Shown here: positions 1 to 8,009 of the stretch, one piece after another
Layout of the letters: every line of letters starts with the position of its first letter
Position numbering within the stretch: position 1 is the first letter of the stretch
Source of the DNA: Poseidonocella pacifica
GTDB taxonomy: Bacteria; Pseudomonadota; Alphaproteobacteria; Rhodobacterales; Rhodobacteraceae
Assembly (NCBI RefSeq): GCF_900111875.1
Contig: NZ_FOJU01000003.1
Location: 496,001 to 560,000 of the forward strand
DNA length: 64,000 nt
Direction of reading: 5' to 3'
Notes under the pieces: generated by a model
Database searches by the model: none
Seen by the model: only the letters and a program-made list of their open reading frames with translations
Told to the model about the DNA's origin: nothing
Made by a program: the position numbers and the translations under genes

Positions 1-10
1 GCAAACGCTC

Positions 11-829
11 TCACCGCGCACCCTTGCGCAGGCGCGCTTGTACCATGAGCAGATCCTGCCACGCCTCACGCTTGGAGGTGGGATTGCGCAGGAGATAAGC
101 CGGATCGCACATCGGCATCGCATCGCGGCCAAAGGCCGTGGTCCAGGCCCCGCGCAGGCGCACGACCCCCTTGCGCCCCATCGCCGCAAGACAGGAGATA
201 TTTCCCATCAGGATGACCACCTCCGGCGCGATCAGTTCGACGTGGCGCTGCACGAAAGGCAGCATCATGGCGATCTCTTCGGGGCGGGGGTCACGGTTCT
301 GTGGCGGTCGCCATGGCAGGACGGTGGTGAGATAGAGCGGCTCTCCTTCGGCGCGGCCAAGGCCGATTGCCTCAAACATCAGATCAAGAAGTTGCCCCTC
401 GCGGCCCATGAAGGGGCGCCCTTCGCGATCCTCCTCCCGTCCGGGAGCGTCGCCGATGACCATGACCCGAGCTTGTGGGCGTCCATCGGAGAACACCAGA
501 TTGCGCGCGCCCTTCTTCAACTCGCAATGGTCATAGGCCGAGAGCGCGGCGCGCAGCCCGTCGATATCCTGCGCCGATTGCGCCATGCTGCGCGCTTCGG
601 CAACCGGATCGACAGGCTCCACCGCCGGAACTGGCTGTGACGCCGCTGCCGGGGATGAGGCGGGCTTGGGCGCAGCCGCATCCAGCGCGAAGCGATCCAC
701 CGGCGTGTCACAGATGGCTTCGGACGCGCCCATTTCCAACTGCCACTCAAGCAGCGCCAGCGCGGTTTCCGGGTCAATCTGCGATTCCATGGCGGAAGCG
801 TAGGCCCCTGCCCCGTTCGGGTCCAGCAT
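11..829 (-). CDS. Family-4-like uracil-DNA glycosylase, cluster cysteines mostly missing
   Basis: Predicted to remove uracil from DNA in base-excision repair. The glycosylase core starts near residue 120 with GDAPGREED and GRPFMGREGQ, typical of family 4, and motif 2 is DPAYLLRNP (residues 242-250), where family 4 normally has HPAYLLR. Family 4 enzymes bind a 4Fe-4S cluster through four cysteines. By hand alignment only the second survives (C102); the other positions are Y99, W173 and M189. Residues 45-85 are an Ala/Pro-rich linker. It is the last gene of the pyrB operon, 4 bp after plsY. The ATG at 790 (MESQID) is an alternative start and may be the true one. Family membership is sure; activity is not. 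Confidence 0.8.
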   Translation of the reverse strand: MLDPNGAGAYASAMESQIDPETALALLEWQLEMGASEAICDTPVDRFALDAAAPKPASSPAAASQPVPAVEPVDPVAEARSMAQSAQDIDGLRAALSAYDHCELKKGARNLVFSDGRPQARVMVIGDAPGREEDREGRPFMGREGQLLDLMFEAIGLGRAEGEPLYLTTVLPWRPPQNRDPRPEEIAMMLPFVQRHVELIAPEVVILMGNISCLAAMGRKGVVRLRGAWTTAFGRDAMPMCDPAYLLRNPTSKREAWQDLLMVQARLRKGAR

Positions 830-833
830 CCGG

Positions 834-1439
834 TTACTTCTGACCGATGCGGGATTCAGTGCCCGAAATCAGGCGCGCGATGTTTTCCCTGTGCCGCCAA
901 TAAAGAAGTGCGATCGTCACGAGGGCGAGCGCTATGCCGTTCCCGGGGCCAAAGAGGCCGATAAAGATCACCGACGAGGCCGACGCGATGAGCGCGGCGA
1001 GCGACGATATCCGGAAAACCACCGCAGAGAGGAGCCAGATCGCGCAACAGGCCAGCCCCACCGGCCATGCGAGCGCGAGCCACAGTCCAAGGAACGTAGC
1101 GACACCCTTGCCGCCCCGAAACCGCAGCCAGACCGGGAAACAATGCCCCAGAAATGCCGCCAGTCCGGCAAGCTGCGCCGCATCGGGGCCAGCCATGGCG
1201 CGGGCGAGCATAACAGCGAGCGCCGCCTTGCCACCATCCAGAAGCAAGGTAGCTGCCGCTGCGCCCTTGCTTCCGGTGCGCAACACATTGGTCGCGCCGA
1301 TGTTGCCGGAGCCGACCTTGCGCAGATCCCCAAGGTTCATGGCCCGAGTGATCAGCATTCCAAAGGGGATGGAGCCGAGCAGGTAGCCGACAACCAGCCA
1401 GAGCACCAAAACGCCCGGCGCAGTGACAAGATCAGGCAT
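834..1439 (-). CDS. plsY: Glycerol-3-phosphate acyltransferase PlsY
   Basis: Integral membrane enzyme that transfers the acyl group from acyl-phosphate to glycerol-3-phosphate, the first step of phospholipid synthesis. The 201-residue product has the three PlsY signatures: GSGNIGATNVLR near residue 35, DGGKAAL near 55 and RGGKGVATFLG near 105, between hydrophobic helices. The start chosen is the ATG at 1439 (MPDLVTAP), which fits the family length; a longer reading upstream adds a non-conserved, non-hydrophobic stretch. It overlaps the end of the dihydroorotase-like gene by 8 bp, so translational coupling is likely. The usual acyl-phosphate partner PlsX is not in the window. Confidence 0.95.
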   Translation of the reverse strand: MPDLVTAPGVLVLWLVVGYLLGSIPFGMLITRAMNLGDLRKVGSGNIGATNVLRTGSKGAAAATLLLDGGKAALAVMLARAMAGPDAAQLAGLAAFLGHCFPVWLRFRGGKGVATFLGLWLALAWPVGLACCAIWLLSAVVFRISSLAALIASASSVIFIGLFGPGNGIALALVTIALLYWRHRENIARLISGTESRIGQK

Positions 1440-2721
1440 TCGCACCTCCATGCACCCGCGTGCCCCCGACCCACGTTCCGAGGACGCGGCCCTGCAGGCG
1501 GGCTCCGTCAAAGGGAGTGTTCTTGGATTTCGAACGCATGGTCCACCGATCAAGAATGAAGGGCGCATGGGGATCGAACAGGATCAGATCCGCAGGCGCG
1601 CCCTTGTCCAGACGGCCACACGGAAGGCCGAGACGCTTCGCCGGGTTGAGCGACATCGCCCGAAAGAGAACCGCGAGATCGAGCCCGTCGGAATGATGCA
1701 GGCGCATGGACGCAGGCAGCAGCGTTTCCAGCCCCACGGCGCCGCTCGCGGCCTCCTCGAAGGGCAGGCGCTTGCTTTCCTCGTCCTGCGGCGTGTGCAT
1801 CGAGCAGACCACGTCGATCAACCCCTCGCGCACCGCTTCGACCACGGCGACACGGTCGTCCTCGGCGCGGAGCGGCGGCTTGAGCTTGAAGAAGGTGCGA
1901 TAGTCGGCCACGTCGAATTCATTGAGCGTCAGATGATGGATCGAGGTGCCTGCGGTCAGGTCCACACCGTTTCGCTTGGCCCTGCGCAGCGCGGGGAGCG
2001 CGCGGGCGGTGGTGATCTGGTCGGCATGATAGCGCGCGCCCGTCATCTCCACGAGGGAGATATCGCGATCGAGCGCCATCCGCTCCGCCATGGCCGAGAC
2101 GCCCGGCAGCCCCCGGAGCGACGCGAACTTGCCGGAGGTCGCCGCCGCGCCGCGCGACAGGCCGGGATCCTGCTGATGGCCAAGCACCAAGGCCCCGAGG
2201 CTGCGCGCATAGGTCAGCGCGCGCGAGAGCACCTTGGTATCGGTGACCACGCGGTCGCAATCGGTAAAGGCCACGGCCCCGGCATCCATCAAAAAGCCGA
2301 TCTCGGTCATTTCACGGCCTTCGCGCCCCTTGGTCAGAGCAGCCATGCAGAGCACGTTGACAGGGGCCGCCTCATTGGCGCGGCGCGTGACGAATTCCAG
2401 CGTTTCAGGCGTGTCGATAGCAGGCAGCGTATCGGGCCGGGTGATCATCGTGGTGATCCCCCCCGCCGCTGCGGCCAGCCCGGCGGAGCGATAGCTTTCC
2501 TTGTGCCGCTCACCCGGCTCACACACCTTGACCCCAAGATCGACGATACCCGGCGCAAGGCATTTGCCGCCGCAATCGATCACCCCGGCGGTAGGCACGT
2601 CCGGTCCGGGCACATCAAAGCGATCAATAATCACCCCATCCTCAACCAGCACCGCGCCCGGCCTTTGCGTCAAGGCGACGGGATCGACCAACACGGCATT
2701 GGCGAAAAGTGTGCGCGCCAT
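1432..2721 (-). CDS. pyrC: Dihydroorotase-like protein, predicted non-catalytic (PyrC'-type)
   Basis: Amidohydrolase of the type I dihydroorotase family, 429 residues, with the right length and fold landmarks (GGKCLAPGIVDL, TSIHHLTLNEF, KPPLR). The catalytic features are missing. The DxHxHxR metal motif reads DLGVKVC (D61 to C67), so both metal histidines and the arginine are gone. The late TDHAPH motif reads SMHTPQ (307-312), losing the catalytic aspartate and the last histidine. H182 remains. Established parallel: Pseudomonas pyrBC', where an inactive dihydroorotase is a structural partner of aspartate transcarbamoylase. Here too the gene sits in the pyrB operon. A functional dihydroorotase is expected elsewhere in the genome. 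The start at 2721 overlaps the previous stop by 1 bp. Confidence 0.88.
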   Translation of the reverse strand: MARTLFANAVLVDPVALTQRPGAVLVEDGVIIDRFDVPGPDVPTAGVIDCGGKCLAPGIVDLGVKVCEPGERHKESYRSAGLAAAAGGITTMITRPDTLPAIDTPETLEFVTRRANEAAPVNVLCMAALTKGREGREMTEIGFLMDAGAVAFTDCDRVVTDTKVLSRALTYARSLGALVLGHQQDPGLSRGAAATSGKFASLRGLPGVSAMAERMALDRDISLVEMTGARYHADQITTARALPALRRAKRNGVDLTAGTSIHHLTLNEFDVADYRTFFKLKPPLRAEDDRVAVVEAVREGLIDVVCSMHTPQDEESKRLPFEEAASGAVGLETLLPASMRLHHSDGLDLAVLFRAMSLNPAKRLGLPCGRLDKGAPADLILFDPHAPFILDRWTMRSKSKNTPFDGARLQGRVLGTWVGGTRVHGGANA

Positions 2722-3254
2722 CAGCGGCCGCGCCCCAGAAGAATGAACCCCAGCACGATCAACAGCAGGATCACTATTCCGACGTAAACCGGAACGCGGC
2801 TGGCCCGGCGTGGCGCGTCGGTTGCGACCCCGCTTTGCGCTGCGGCACCGCCTGCGGGCAGGGATTCGAAATGCACAGGCGTGCCCGCTTCGGCATAGGT
2901 GCCGATCCACCGCAGCGGCGCGCGTGGCGCAAACGTCACTTCTCGGCCACCGAAGGCCCCCGACAGCAGCACGAGCACATGGCCCTGCAATCCATCAAGG
3001 CGCGCTTTCTCCCCGGCGAGCTGCTCCGCAGGCACCCCGAGCCCGTCGACCAGATACCCCGACAAACCAACGTCATCGAGGCTTTCTACCGGAAAGATTT
3101 CCACGTATTTCTCGTCAATCGGCCCCGCCCCGAGCGCATCGGTCAGCGGTCCCTCCCCACGATCCATCCGCCCGAACGCTTCGACATCGCCCTCCGGCAG
3201 ATCCACGGAAAACAGCCGGACCAGCCCGCGCTCCTGTGCCTTCACCTCCATCAT
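2721..3254 (-). CDS. Tail-anchored hypothetical protein between pyrB and the dihydroorotase-like gene
   Basis: Protein of 177 residues with no function I recognise. It is acidic and soluble-looking for about 145 residues, then ends in a single strongly hydrophobic segment (about 152-171, [20 protein letters not shown]) and a short GRGR tail, so a C-terminal membrane anchor with a cytoplasmic domain is the simplest topology. It starts inside the end of pyrB (ATGA overlap, AGGAGGT ribosome site within pyrB) and its stop shares one base with the next start, so it must be made with both neighbours. That coupling suggests a role in the transcarbamoylase complex, perhaps membrane attachment, but this is inference. 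Confidence 0.8.
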   Translation of the reverse strand: MMEVKAQERGLVRLFSVDLPEGDVEAFGRMDRGEGPLTDALGAGPIDEKYVEIFPVESLDDVGLSGYLVDGLGVPAEQLAGEKARLDGLQGHVLVLLSGAFGGREVTFAPRAPLRWIGTYAEAGTPVHFESLPAGGAAAQSGVATDAPRRASRVPVYVGIVILLLIVLGFILLGRGR

Positions 3255-4201
3255 GCCCAGACCTCCTTGGGTGCCGCGCGCAGGTTCCGCGCCAAAAGAT
3301 CCATCGCCGCCATGCGCACCGCGACGCCCATCTCGACCTGTTCCTGAATCACCGAGCGGTTGATGTCGTCCGCGATCTCGCCGTCGATCTCCACCCCGCG
3401 GTTCATCGGCCCCGGATGCATGACGATCGCATCGGGCTTGGCGGCGCGCAGCTTTTCGGCATCAAGTCCATAGCGGTGGTAGTATTCGCGCTCCGACGGG
3501 ATGAACCCGCCATCCATCCGCTCTTTCTGAAGCCGAAGCATCATGACCACATCCACATCGCGCAGGCCCTCGGCCATGTCCTCATAGACCTCGACTCCGA
3601 ACTCCGCGATGCCCGCAGGCATCAACGTTGGCGGCCCGACGAGGCGCACGCGGTTCTCCATCTTGCCCAGCAGCAGGATGTTGGACCGCGCGACGCGGGA
3701 ATGGGCGATATCGCCGCAAATCGCGATGGAAAGCCGGTGGAGCCGCCCCTTTGCGCGGCGAATGGTCAGCGCGTCGAGCAGGGCTTGTGTCGGGTGTTCG
3801 TGGCGACCGTCGCCAGCGTTGAGCACGGCGCAATTGACCTTCTGCGCCAACAGATCGACCGCGCCGGAATGCGGATGACGGACAACCAGAAGATCGGGGT
3901 GCATCGCATTGAGTGTCAGGGCCGTATCGATCAACGTCTCGCCCTTCTTGAGCGAGGAGGCCTGCATCGCCATGTTCATCACGTCCGCGCCCAGCCGTTT
4001 GCCGGCCAACTCAAAGCTGGCCTGCGTGCGGGTGGACGCTTCGAAAAACATGTTAATCTGCGTGAGCCCAGAGAGGGCATCACCATGTTTGGACGCGCCG
4101 CGGTTGAGCGAAACATAGTGCTCGGCGAGGTCCAGAATTGTGCTGATCTCAACCGGATGCAGCGGTTCGATCCCCAGAAGATGCCTCTGTCCGAAGCTCA
4201 T
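3251..4201 (-). CDS. pyrB: Aspartate carbamoyltransferase catalytic chain
   Basis: Condenses carbamoyl phosphate with aspartate, the committed step of pyrimidine synthesis. The 316-residue length is standard for the catalytic chain. The carbamoyl-phosphate motif [13 protein letters not shown] lies near residues 51-63, then the SLKKGET loop, HPHSGA, and the [14 protein letters not shown] block near 135. It is the first gene of the operon, with a GGGAG ribosome site and a strong promoter immediately upstream. No pyrI regulatory-chain gene is nearby; a dihydroorotase-like protein is encoded in the same operon instead, as in class A-type transcarbamoylases. Nothing in the short leader looks like a UTP-sensing attenuator. 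Confidence 0.97.
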   Translation of the reverse strand: MSFGQRHLLGIEPLHPVEISTILDLAEHYVSLNRGASKHGDALSGLTQINMFFEASTRTQASFELAGKRLGADVMNMAMQASSLKKGETLIDTALTLNAMHPDLLVVRHPHSGAVDLLAQKVNCAVLNAGDGRHEHPTQALLDALTIRRAKGRLHRLSIAICGDIAHSRVARSNILLLGKMENRVRLVGPPTLMPAGIAEFGVEVYEDMAEGLRDVDVVMMLRLQKERMDGGFIPSEREYYHRYGLDAEKLRAAKPDAIVMHPGPMNRGVEIDGEIADDINRSVIQEQVEMGVAVRMAAMDLLARNLRAAPKEVWA

Positions 4202-4228
4202 GACCCACTCCCTGCCACCATCGCCTGC

Positions 4229-4257
4229 CTTATAGAAGCGCCGGTGCCCCCCTTCAA
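4229..4257 (-). promoter_or_regulatory. Promoter of the pyrB operon
   Basis: Read on the minus strand: TTGAAG (4252-4257), a 17-base spacer, then TATAAG (4229-4234). The -10 box lies about 28 bp before the pyrB ATG, leaving a leader of roughly 20 nt, too short for an attenuator. Match judged by eye. Confidence 0.7.
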
Positions 4258-4303
4258 CCCGAGGCGTGCCGCGCGATACCGGACCATGCCGGTTAGTCGC
4301 GTG

Positions 4304-5674
4304 TCAGTAGGAATAGTCAGCGTAGATGCGGGTCAGATCGCCGTTCCAGTCGCCCTCATAGCGCTCCAGCAATTCATCCGCCGGGACGCGCCCGCTCTCG
4401 ACGCTTTCCTTGAGCGCGTTGAGAAAGTGCGTCTCATCCGGGATCATGCCGCCCGAACCGGGACGTGCGCGCGCCTTGAGCCCTGCTTCGGAGATGGCCA
4501 CGGCTTCCCGCGCCAGATCGTGCATTGAAATGCCCCCGACCTTGGCTTGCAATCCGTCGACCGAGGCCGCGACGCGCAGCGCCTCGCGCGTCTCCGCATC
4601 CCAACCTTTTGCGAGATCCCACGCGGCGTCGAGCGCGGCCTGATCGTACATCAGACCCACCCAGAAAGCCGGCAGGGCGCAGAGCCGCCGCCATGGGCCG
4701 CCGTCCGCACCACGCATCTCGATGAACTTCTTGACCCGCGCTTCGGGGAAAACAGTCGTCAAGTGGTCCGCCCAATCCGAGAGTGTCGGCGTTTCACCCG
4801 GCAGGGCGGGCAGTTCACCCTTCAGGAAATCCCGAAACGACTGACCCAGTGCATCGTGATAGACCCCGTCGCGATAGACGAAGTACATCGGCACATCGAG
4901 GGCATATTGTACCCATGCCTCAAAGCCGAACCCCTCATCAAAGACGAAGGGAAGCATTCCGGTCCGCGCATCGTCGAGGTGGCGCCAGACGCGCCCGCGC
5001 CATGATTTGTGCCCGTTGGGCTTGCCCTCAAAGAAGGGGGAGTTGGCAAAAAGCGCCGTTGCGATCGGCTGCAGGGCGAGCGCGACGCGCATCTTCTGCA
5101 CCATATCCGCTTCGGTTTCGAAGTCGAGGTTGACCTGCACGGTGCAAGTGCGGCGCATCATGGTCGTGCCGGAGGTCCCGACCTTCTCCATGTAGCCATC
5201 CATGAGCTTGTAGCGGCCCTTGGGCATGAGAGGCATATCCTCGTGCCGCCAGATCGGAGCCGCGCCCAGCCCGATGAAGCCCACCCCGATCTCGTCGGCG
5301 ATATCCTTCACATCGGCCAGATGCGCGTTCACCTCGTCGCAGGTTTCGTGGATTGTCTCCAGCGGCGCGCCGGAAAGTTCCAACTGGCCACCCGGCTCAA
5401 GCGAAATGTTCGCCCCGCCCTTGGTCAGGCCAATGAGCTTGCCGCCCTCTTCCACCGGTGCCCAATCGTGCCGGGTACGCAGGCCCTCAAGCACGGCGTG
5501 GATGGAACGCTCTCCCTCATAGGGGAGCGGCTTGAGGCTGTCCTTGCAATAGCCGAACTTCTCGTGCTCGGTGCCGATCCGCCAGTCTTCGCGCGGCTTG
5601 CACCCGTCCTCGAGATAGGCGGCGAGTTGGCTGTGGTGTTCGATGGGTCCGCCGCCGGATTGGGGAATGGACAT
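4304..5674 (-). CDS. gshA: Glutamate-cysteine ligase, plant/alphaproteobacterial type
   Basis: ATP-dependent joining of glutamate and cysteine, first step of glutathione synthesis in the cytoplasm. The 456-residue protein has the layout of the plant-type family (GCS2/EgtA-like): TEHEKFGY near residue 40, LEPGGQLELSGAP near 95, and TCTVQVNLDFE near 180. It is unrelated in length and motif to the enterobacterial GshA. It follows a small membrane protein and rsmE on the same strand. Upstream a TTGACA hexamer is present near 5741-5746 but I see no matching -10 box. Glutathione synthetase (gshB) is not in the window. Confidence 0.95.
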   Translation of the reverse strand: MSIPQSGGGPIEHHSQLAAYLEDGCKPREDWRIGTEHEKFGYCKDSLKPLPYEGERSIHAVLEGLRTRHDWAPVEEGGKLIGLTKGGANISLEPGGQLELSGAPLETIHETCDEVNAHLADVKDIADEIGVGFIGLGAAPIWRHEDMPLMPKGRYKLMDGYMEKVGTSGTTMMRRTCTVQVNLDFETEADMVQKMRVALALQPIATALFANSPFFEGKPNGHKSWRGRVWRHLDDARTGMLPFVFDEGFGFEAWVQYALDVPMYFVYRDGVYHDALGQSFRDFLKGELPALPGETPTLSDWADHLTTVFPEARVKKFIEMRGADGGPWRRLCALPAFWVGLMYDQAALDAAWDLAKGWDAETREALRVAASVDGLQAKVGGISMHDLAREAVAISEAGLKARARPGSGGMIPDETHFLNALKESVESGRVPADELLERYEGDWNGDLTRIYADYSY

Positions 5675-5734
5675 GCTGTTTGCTCCGGTCTGAGGCGCGT
5701 TGGGGGTCAGGAGTGCGGCGAAACGCTGGCTGTG

Positions 5735-6241
5735 TCAATGTAGCCGGAGGTTGGTGTTCGACCAGACTGTCACCGGACGCCCCGGTCCGGCGCGCAGTTC
5801 AGCGAGCATGCGCTCCGTACGCAGGCCCGGAAGCTGTGAGAAGGCATCGAAAAGCGCATCGGCCCCATCGGCGTTGACGGGAATGTGAAGCGCGGGCTGG
5901 CCGGGTTGGTACAAAACCCAGTGCGCAGGATAGCCAGATGGGTCGAGATCGAGGCGCGTCAGATACTCTAGCGCGGCCGAGCCACCCTCCAGCGGGCCGT
6001 AGTAGGTCACCTGCCCCTCATCGACATCGACAATCCCCGGACCGCCTTTTCCTTGCAGGAACCGTGCGCGCTGTATCCCCGACAGGATGATGCCGATGCC
6101 AGCGGCCGCCATCGCCCAGCCCAGCCAACTGAGCAGGCCGATCCATCCCAGCGCGAGCCACAATCCAACCCCGCCAACCGCGCCGCCGATCAACACCTCC
6201 CGCCAGCGGCGAAGCGTTTCTGCTGCTTCGGGACGGATCAT
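5735..6241 (-). CDS. Hypothetical membrane protein, two N-terminal helices
   Basis: Protein of 168 residues, not assigned to a family. Residues about 16-57 form two hydrophobic segments separated by a short glycine-rich turn; the remaining ~110 residues are soluble and rich in beta-strand-like sequence (VDVDEGQVTYYGP, HWVLYQPGQPALHIPV), resembling the architecture of small bacterial PH-like membrane proteins, though that is only a resemblance. Its start overlaps the rsmE stop by 4 bp (ATGA), so it is translationally coupled to rsmE. gshA follows 60 bp later. Confidence 0.75.
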   Translation of the reverse strand: MIRPEAAETLRRWREVLIGGAVGGVGLWLALGWIGLLSWLGWAMAAAGIGIILSGIQRARFLQGKGGPGIVDVDEGQVTYYGPLEGGSAALEYLTRLDLDPSGYPAHWVLYQPGQPALHIPVNADGADALFDAFSQLPGLRTERMLAELRAGPGRPVTVWSNTNLRLH

Positions 6242-6981
6242 GCCGCGCCCTCGCGTTGGCGCCAGTCGCCCAAGGCGGCTTGCCAGAGGGTCATGGCGGC
6301 CACTGCTGCAGTATCGGCGCGCAAGATGCGCGGCCCAAGGCTGACCACATGCGTAAAGGGTGCAACCCGGAGGCGATCACGCTCTGCATCGGAAAACCCG
6401 CCCTCCGGCCCGATCAGGATGGCCCAAGGTCCGCGCGGAGCCGCATCCAGCCCCTGATGCGCACCCGCCTGCGTCTCATCACAGAACATGAGATTGCGGT
6501 CGTCCGGCCAAGTGTCGAGCAGGTGGGACAGCTTCTGAAGATCTGCGACCTCCGGCACGAAGGTGCCGCCGCATTGTTCGGCCGCCTCGATGGCATGCGC
6601 CTGCAGCCGGTCTTGGCGTAGCCGCTCGGAATTGGTGAAATCCGTGGTGACGGGCACGATCCGCCGCGCGCCCATTTCCGCCGCTTTTTCCACGATGAAA
6701 TCGGTGCGCGCCTTTTTGATCGGCGCAAAGAGCAGCCAGAGATCCGGGGGCAGCCGCAGTTTGGCTGTCCGCTCCAGACAGGTGAGCACGCCGCCCCGCT
6801 TGCCCGCCTCTGTCACTTCCGCGCGCCATTCTCCGTCACGACCGTTGAAAATCGCCAGCCGATCGCCACTGCTGAGCCGCATCACCCCGAAAAGGTAATG
6901 CGCCTGTTCGCGTTCCAGCGGAACGGTTTGCCCCGCCCCCAGTTCCTGCGCTACGTACAGCCTGACCTTGCTCTCTTTCAT
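6238..6981 (-). CDS. rsmE: 16S rRNA (uracil-1498-N3)-methyltransferase RsmE
   Basis: SPOUT-class methyltransferase that modifies U1498 of 16S rRNA. The 247-residue product carries the knot motif LIGPEGGFSDAERD near residues 195-208 and the C-terminal LGPRILRADTAAVAA block that forms the SAM pocket. The start chosen is the ATG at 6981 (MKESKVRLYV), which gives the family length; a long reading upstream is a proline- and arginine-rich shadow of ubiA. It is divergent from ubiA with only 12 bp between the two start codons. Confidence 0.95.
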   Translation of the reverse strand: MKESKVRLYVAQELGAGQTVPLEREQAHYLFGVMRLSSGDRLAIFNGRDGEWRAEVTEAGKRGGVLTCLERTAKLRLPPDLWLLFAPIKKARTDFIVEKAAEMGARRIVPVTTDFTNSERLRQDRLQAHAIEAAEQCGGTFVPEVADLQKLSHLLDTWPDDRNLMFCDETQAGAHQGLDAAPRGPWAILIGPEGGFSDAERDRLRVAPFTHVVSLGPRILRADTAAVAAMTLWQAALGDWRQREGAA

Positions 6982-6993
6982 AAGGCCCGTTTT

Positions 6994-7950
6994 ATGCCCC
7001 CGATCAACGAAGCGCCAGAGCCCAGCGGACAAGTTGCCGACGCTGTGCGCGGCAACTGGGTAGATCATATCGCCCCCGAATGGTCGCGGCCTTACCTGCG
7101 CCTGTCCCGCGCGGACCGTCCGATTGGAACGTGGCTCTTGTTGCTCCCCTGTTGGTGGGGGCTTTTGCTGGCGATGCTGCATGACGGGCGCATGGGCCTG
7201 TTCGATGCGTGGATCGGGCTGGGGTGCGCGATCGGCGCGTTTCTGATGCGGGGCGCGGGCTGCACCTGGAACGACATCACCGACCGGCATATCGACGGCT
7301 CGGTCGCGCGGACACGGTCGCGGCCCATCCCCTCTGGGGCGGTCAGCGTACGCGGCGCACTTCTCTGGATGGCGGCGCAGGCCCTCGTCTCGCTCGTCAT
7401 TCTGCTGACCTTCCCTCCGGCGGCGATCCTGCTGGGGGTGCTCTCTCTCGCGCCCGTGTGTATCTATCCGTTCGCGAAACGGTTTACGTGGTGGCCGCAG
7501 GTTTTTCTGGGGCTTGCGTTCAACTGGGGCGCGCTGCTCGCATGGACGGCGCACACGGGATCGCTTTCATGGCAGGCGGTGCTTCTCTATGTCACCGGCA
7601 TCTGCTGGACGATCTTTTACGACACGATCTATGCCCATCAGGATGCGGAGGATGATGCGCTTATCGGCGTCAAATCGACCGCGCGTCTCTTCGGTGACAA
7701 TTCCGCGAAATGGCTCAGAGGGTTCTTGGCGCTGACCCTCATCGGCTTTGCGATCTGCGTAAACGGTGCGACGGATGTTCCGGCCCGTATCGTGGCATTG
7801 CTGGGAGTGGTTGCGATGGGCGTTCATATGCTTTGGCAATTGCGCCAGTTCGATCCGGAGGATGACGCCATACTGCTACGGTTGTTCCGCTCCAATCGGA
7901 ACGCGGGGCTGCTTCCTGTGCTGTTTTTCGCCTGTGCACTTTTGATGTGA
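6994..7950 (+). CDS. ubiA: 4-hydroxybenzoate octaprenyltransferase UbiA
   Basis: Membrane prenyltransferase that attaches the polyprenyl tail to 4-hydroxybenzoate in ubiquinone synthesis. The 318-residue polytopic protein has both aspartate-rich motifs: NDITDRHID followed by RTRSRPIPSG (about residues 93-114), and YAHQDAEDD near 212-220. The start chosen is ATG 6994; the in-frame reading further upstream overlaps rsmE. Divergent from rsmE, with promoter elements necessarily inside the neighbouring coding sequence. A UbiH-type hydroxylase lies 14 kb away and is not linked. Confidence 0.95.
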   Translation: MPPINEAPEPSGQVADAVRGNWVDHIAPEWSRPYLRLSRADRPIGTWLLLLPCWWGLLLAMLHDGRMGLFDAWIGLGCAIGAFLMRGAGCTWNDITDRHIDGSVARTRSRPIPSGAVSVRGALLWMAAQALVSLVILLTFPPAAILLGVLSLAPVCIYPFAKRFTWWPQVFLGLAFNWGALLAWTAHTGSLSWQAVLLYVTGICWTIFYDTIYAHQDAEDDALIGVKSTARLFGDNSAKWLRGFLALTLIGFAICVNGATDVPARIVALLGVVAMGVHMLWQLRQFDPEDDAILLRLFRSNRNAGLLPVLFFACALLM

Positions 7951-8009
7951 TTGATGCGCGGGCACGCCCGCCGTAAAACCGCCCGGCACATCAGATAACG
8001 GCAGGACCC

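Noticed and set aside
1423-2787. Long + strand frame of about 454 codons opposite the dihydroorotase-like gene.
   Set aside because: Antisense shadow of a GC-rich gene; no family resemblance, arginine- and histidine-rich composition.
2810-4528. 572-codon + strand frame opposite pyrB and the tail-anchored gene.
   Set aside because: Mirrors the real minus-strand genes across several gene borders; no domain recognisable.
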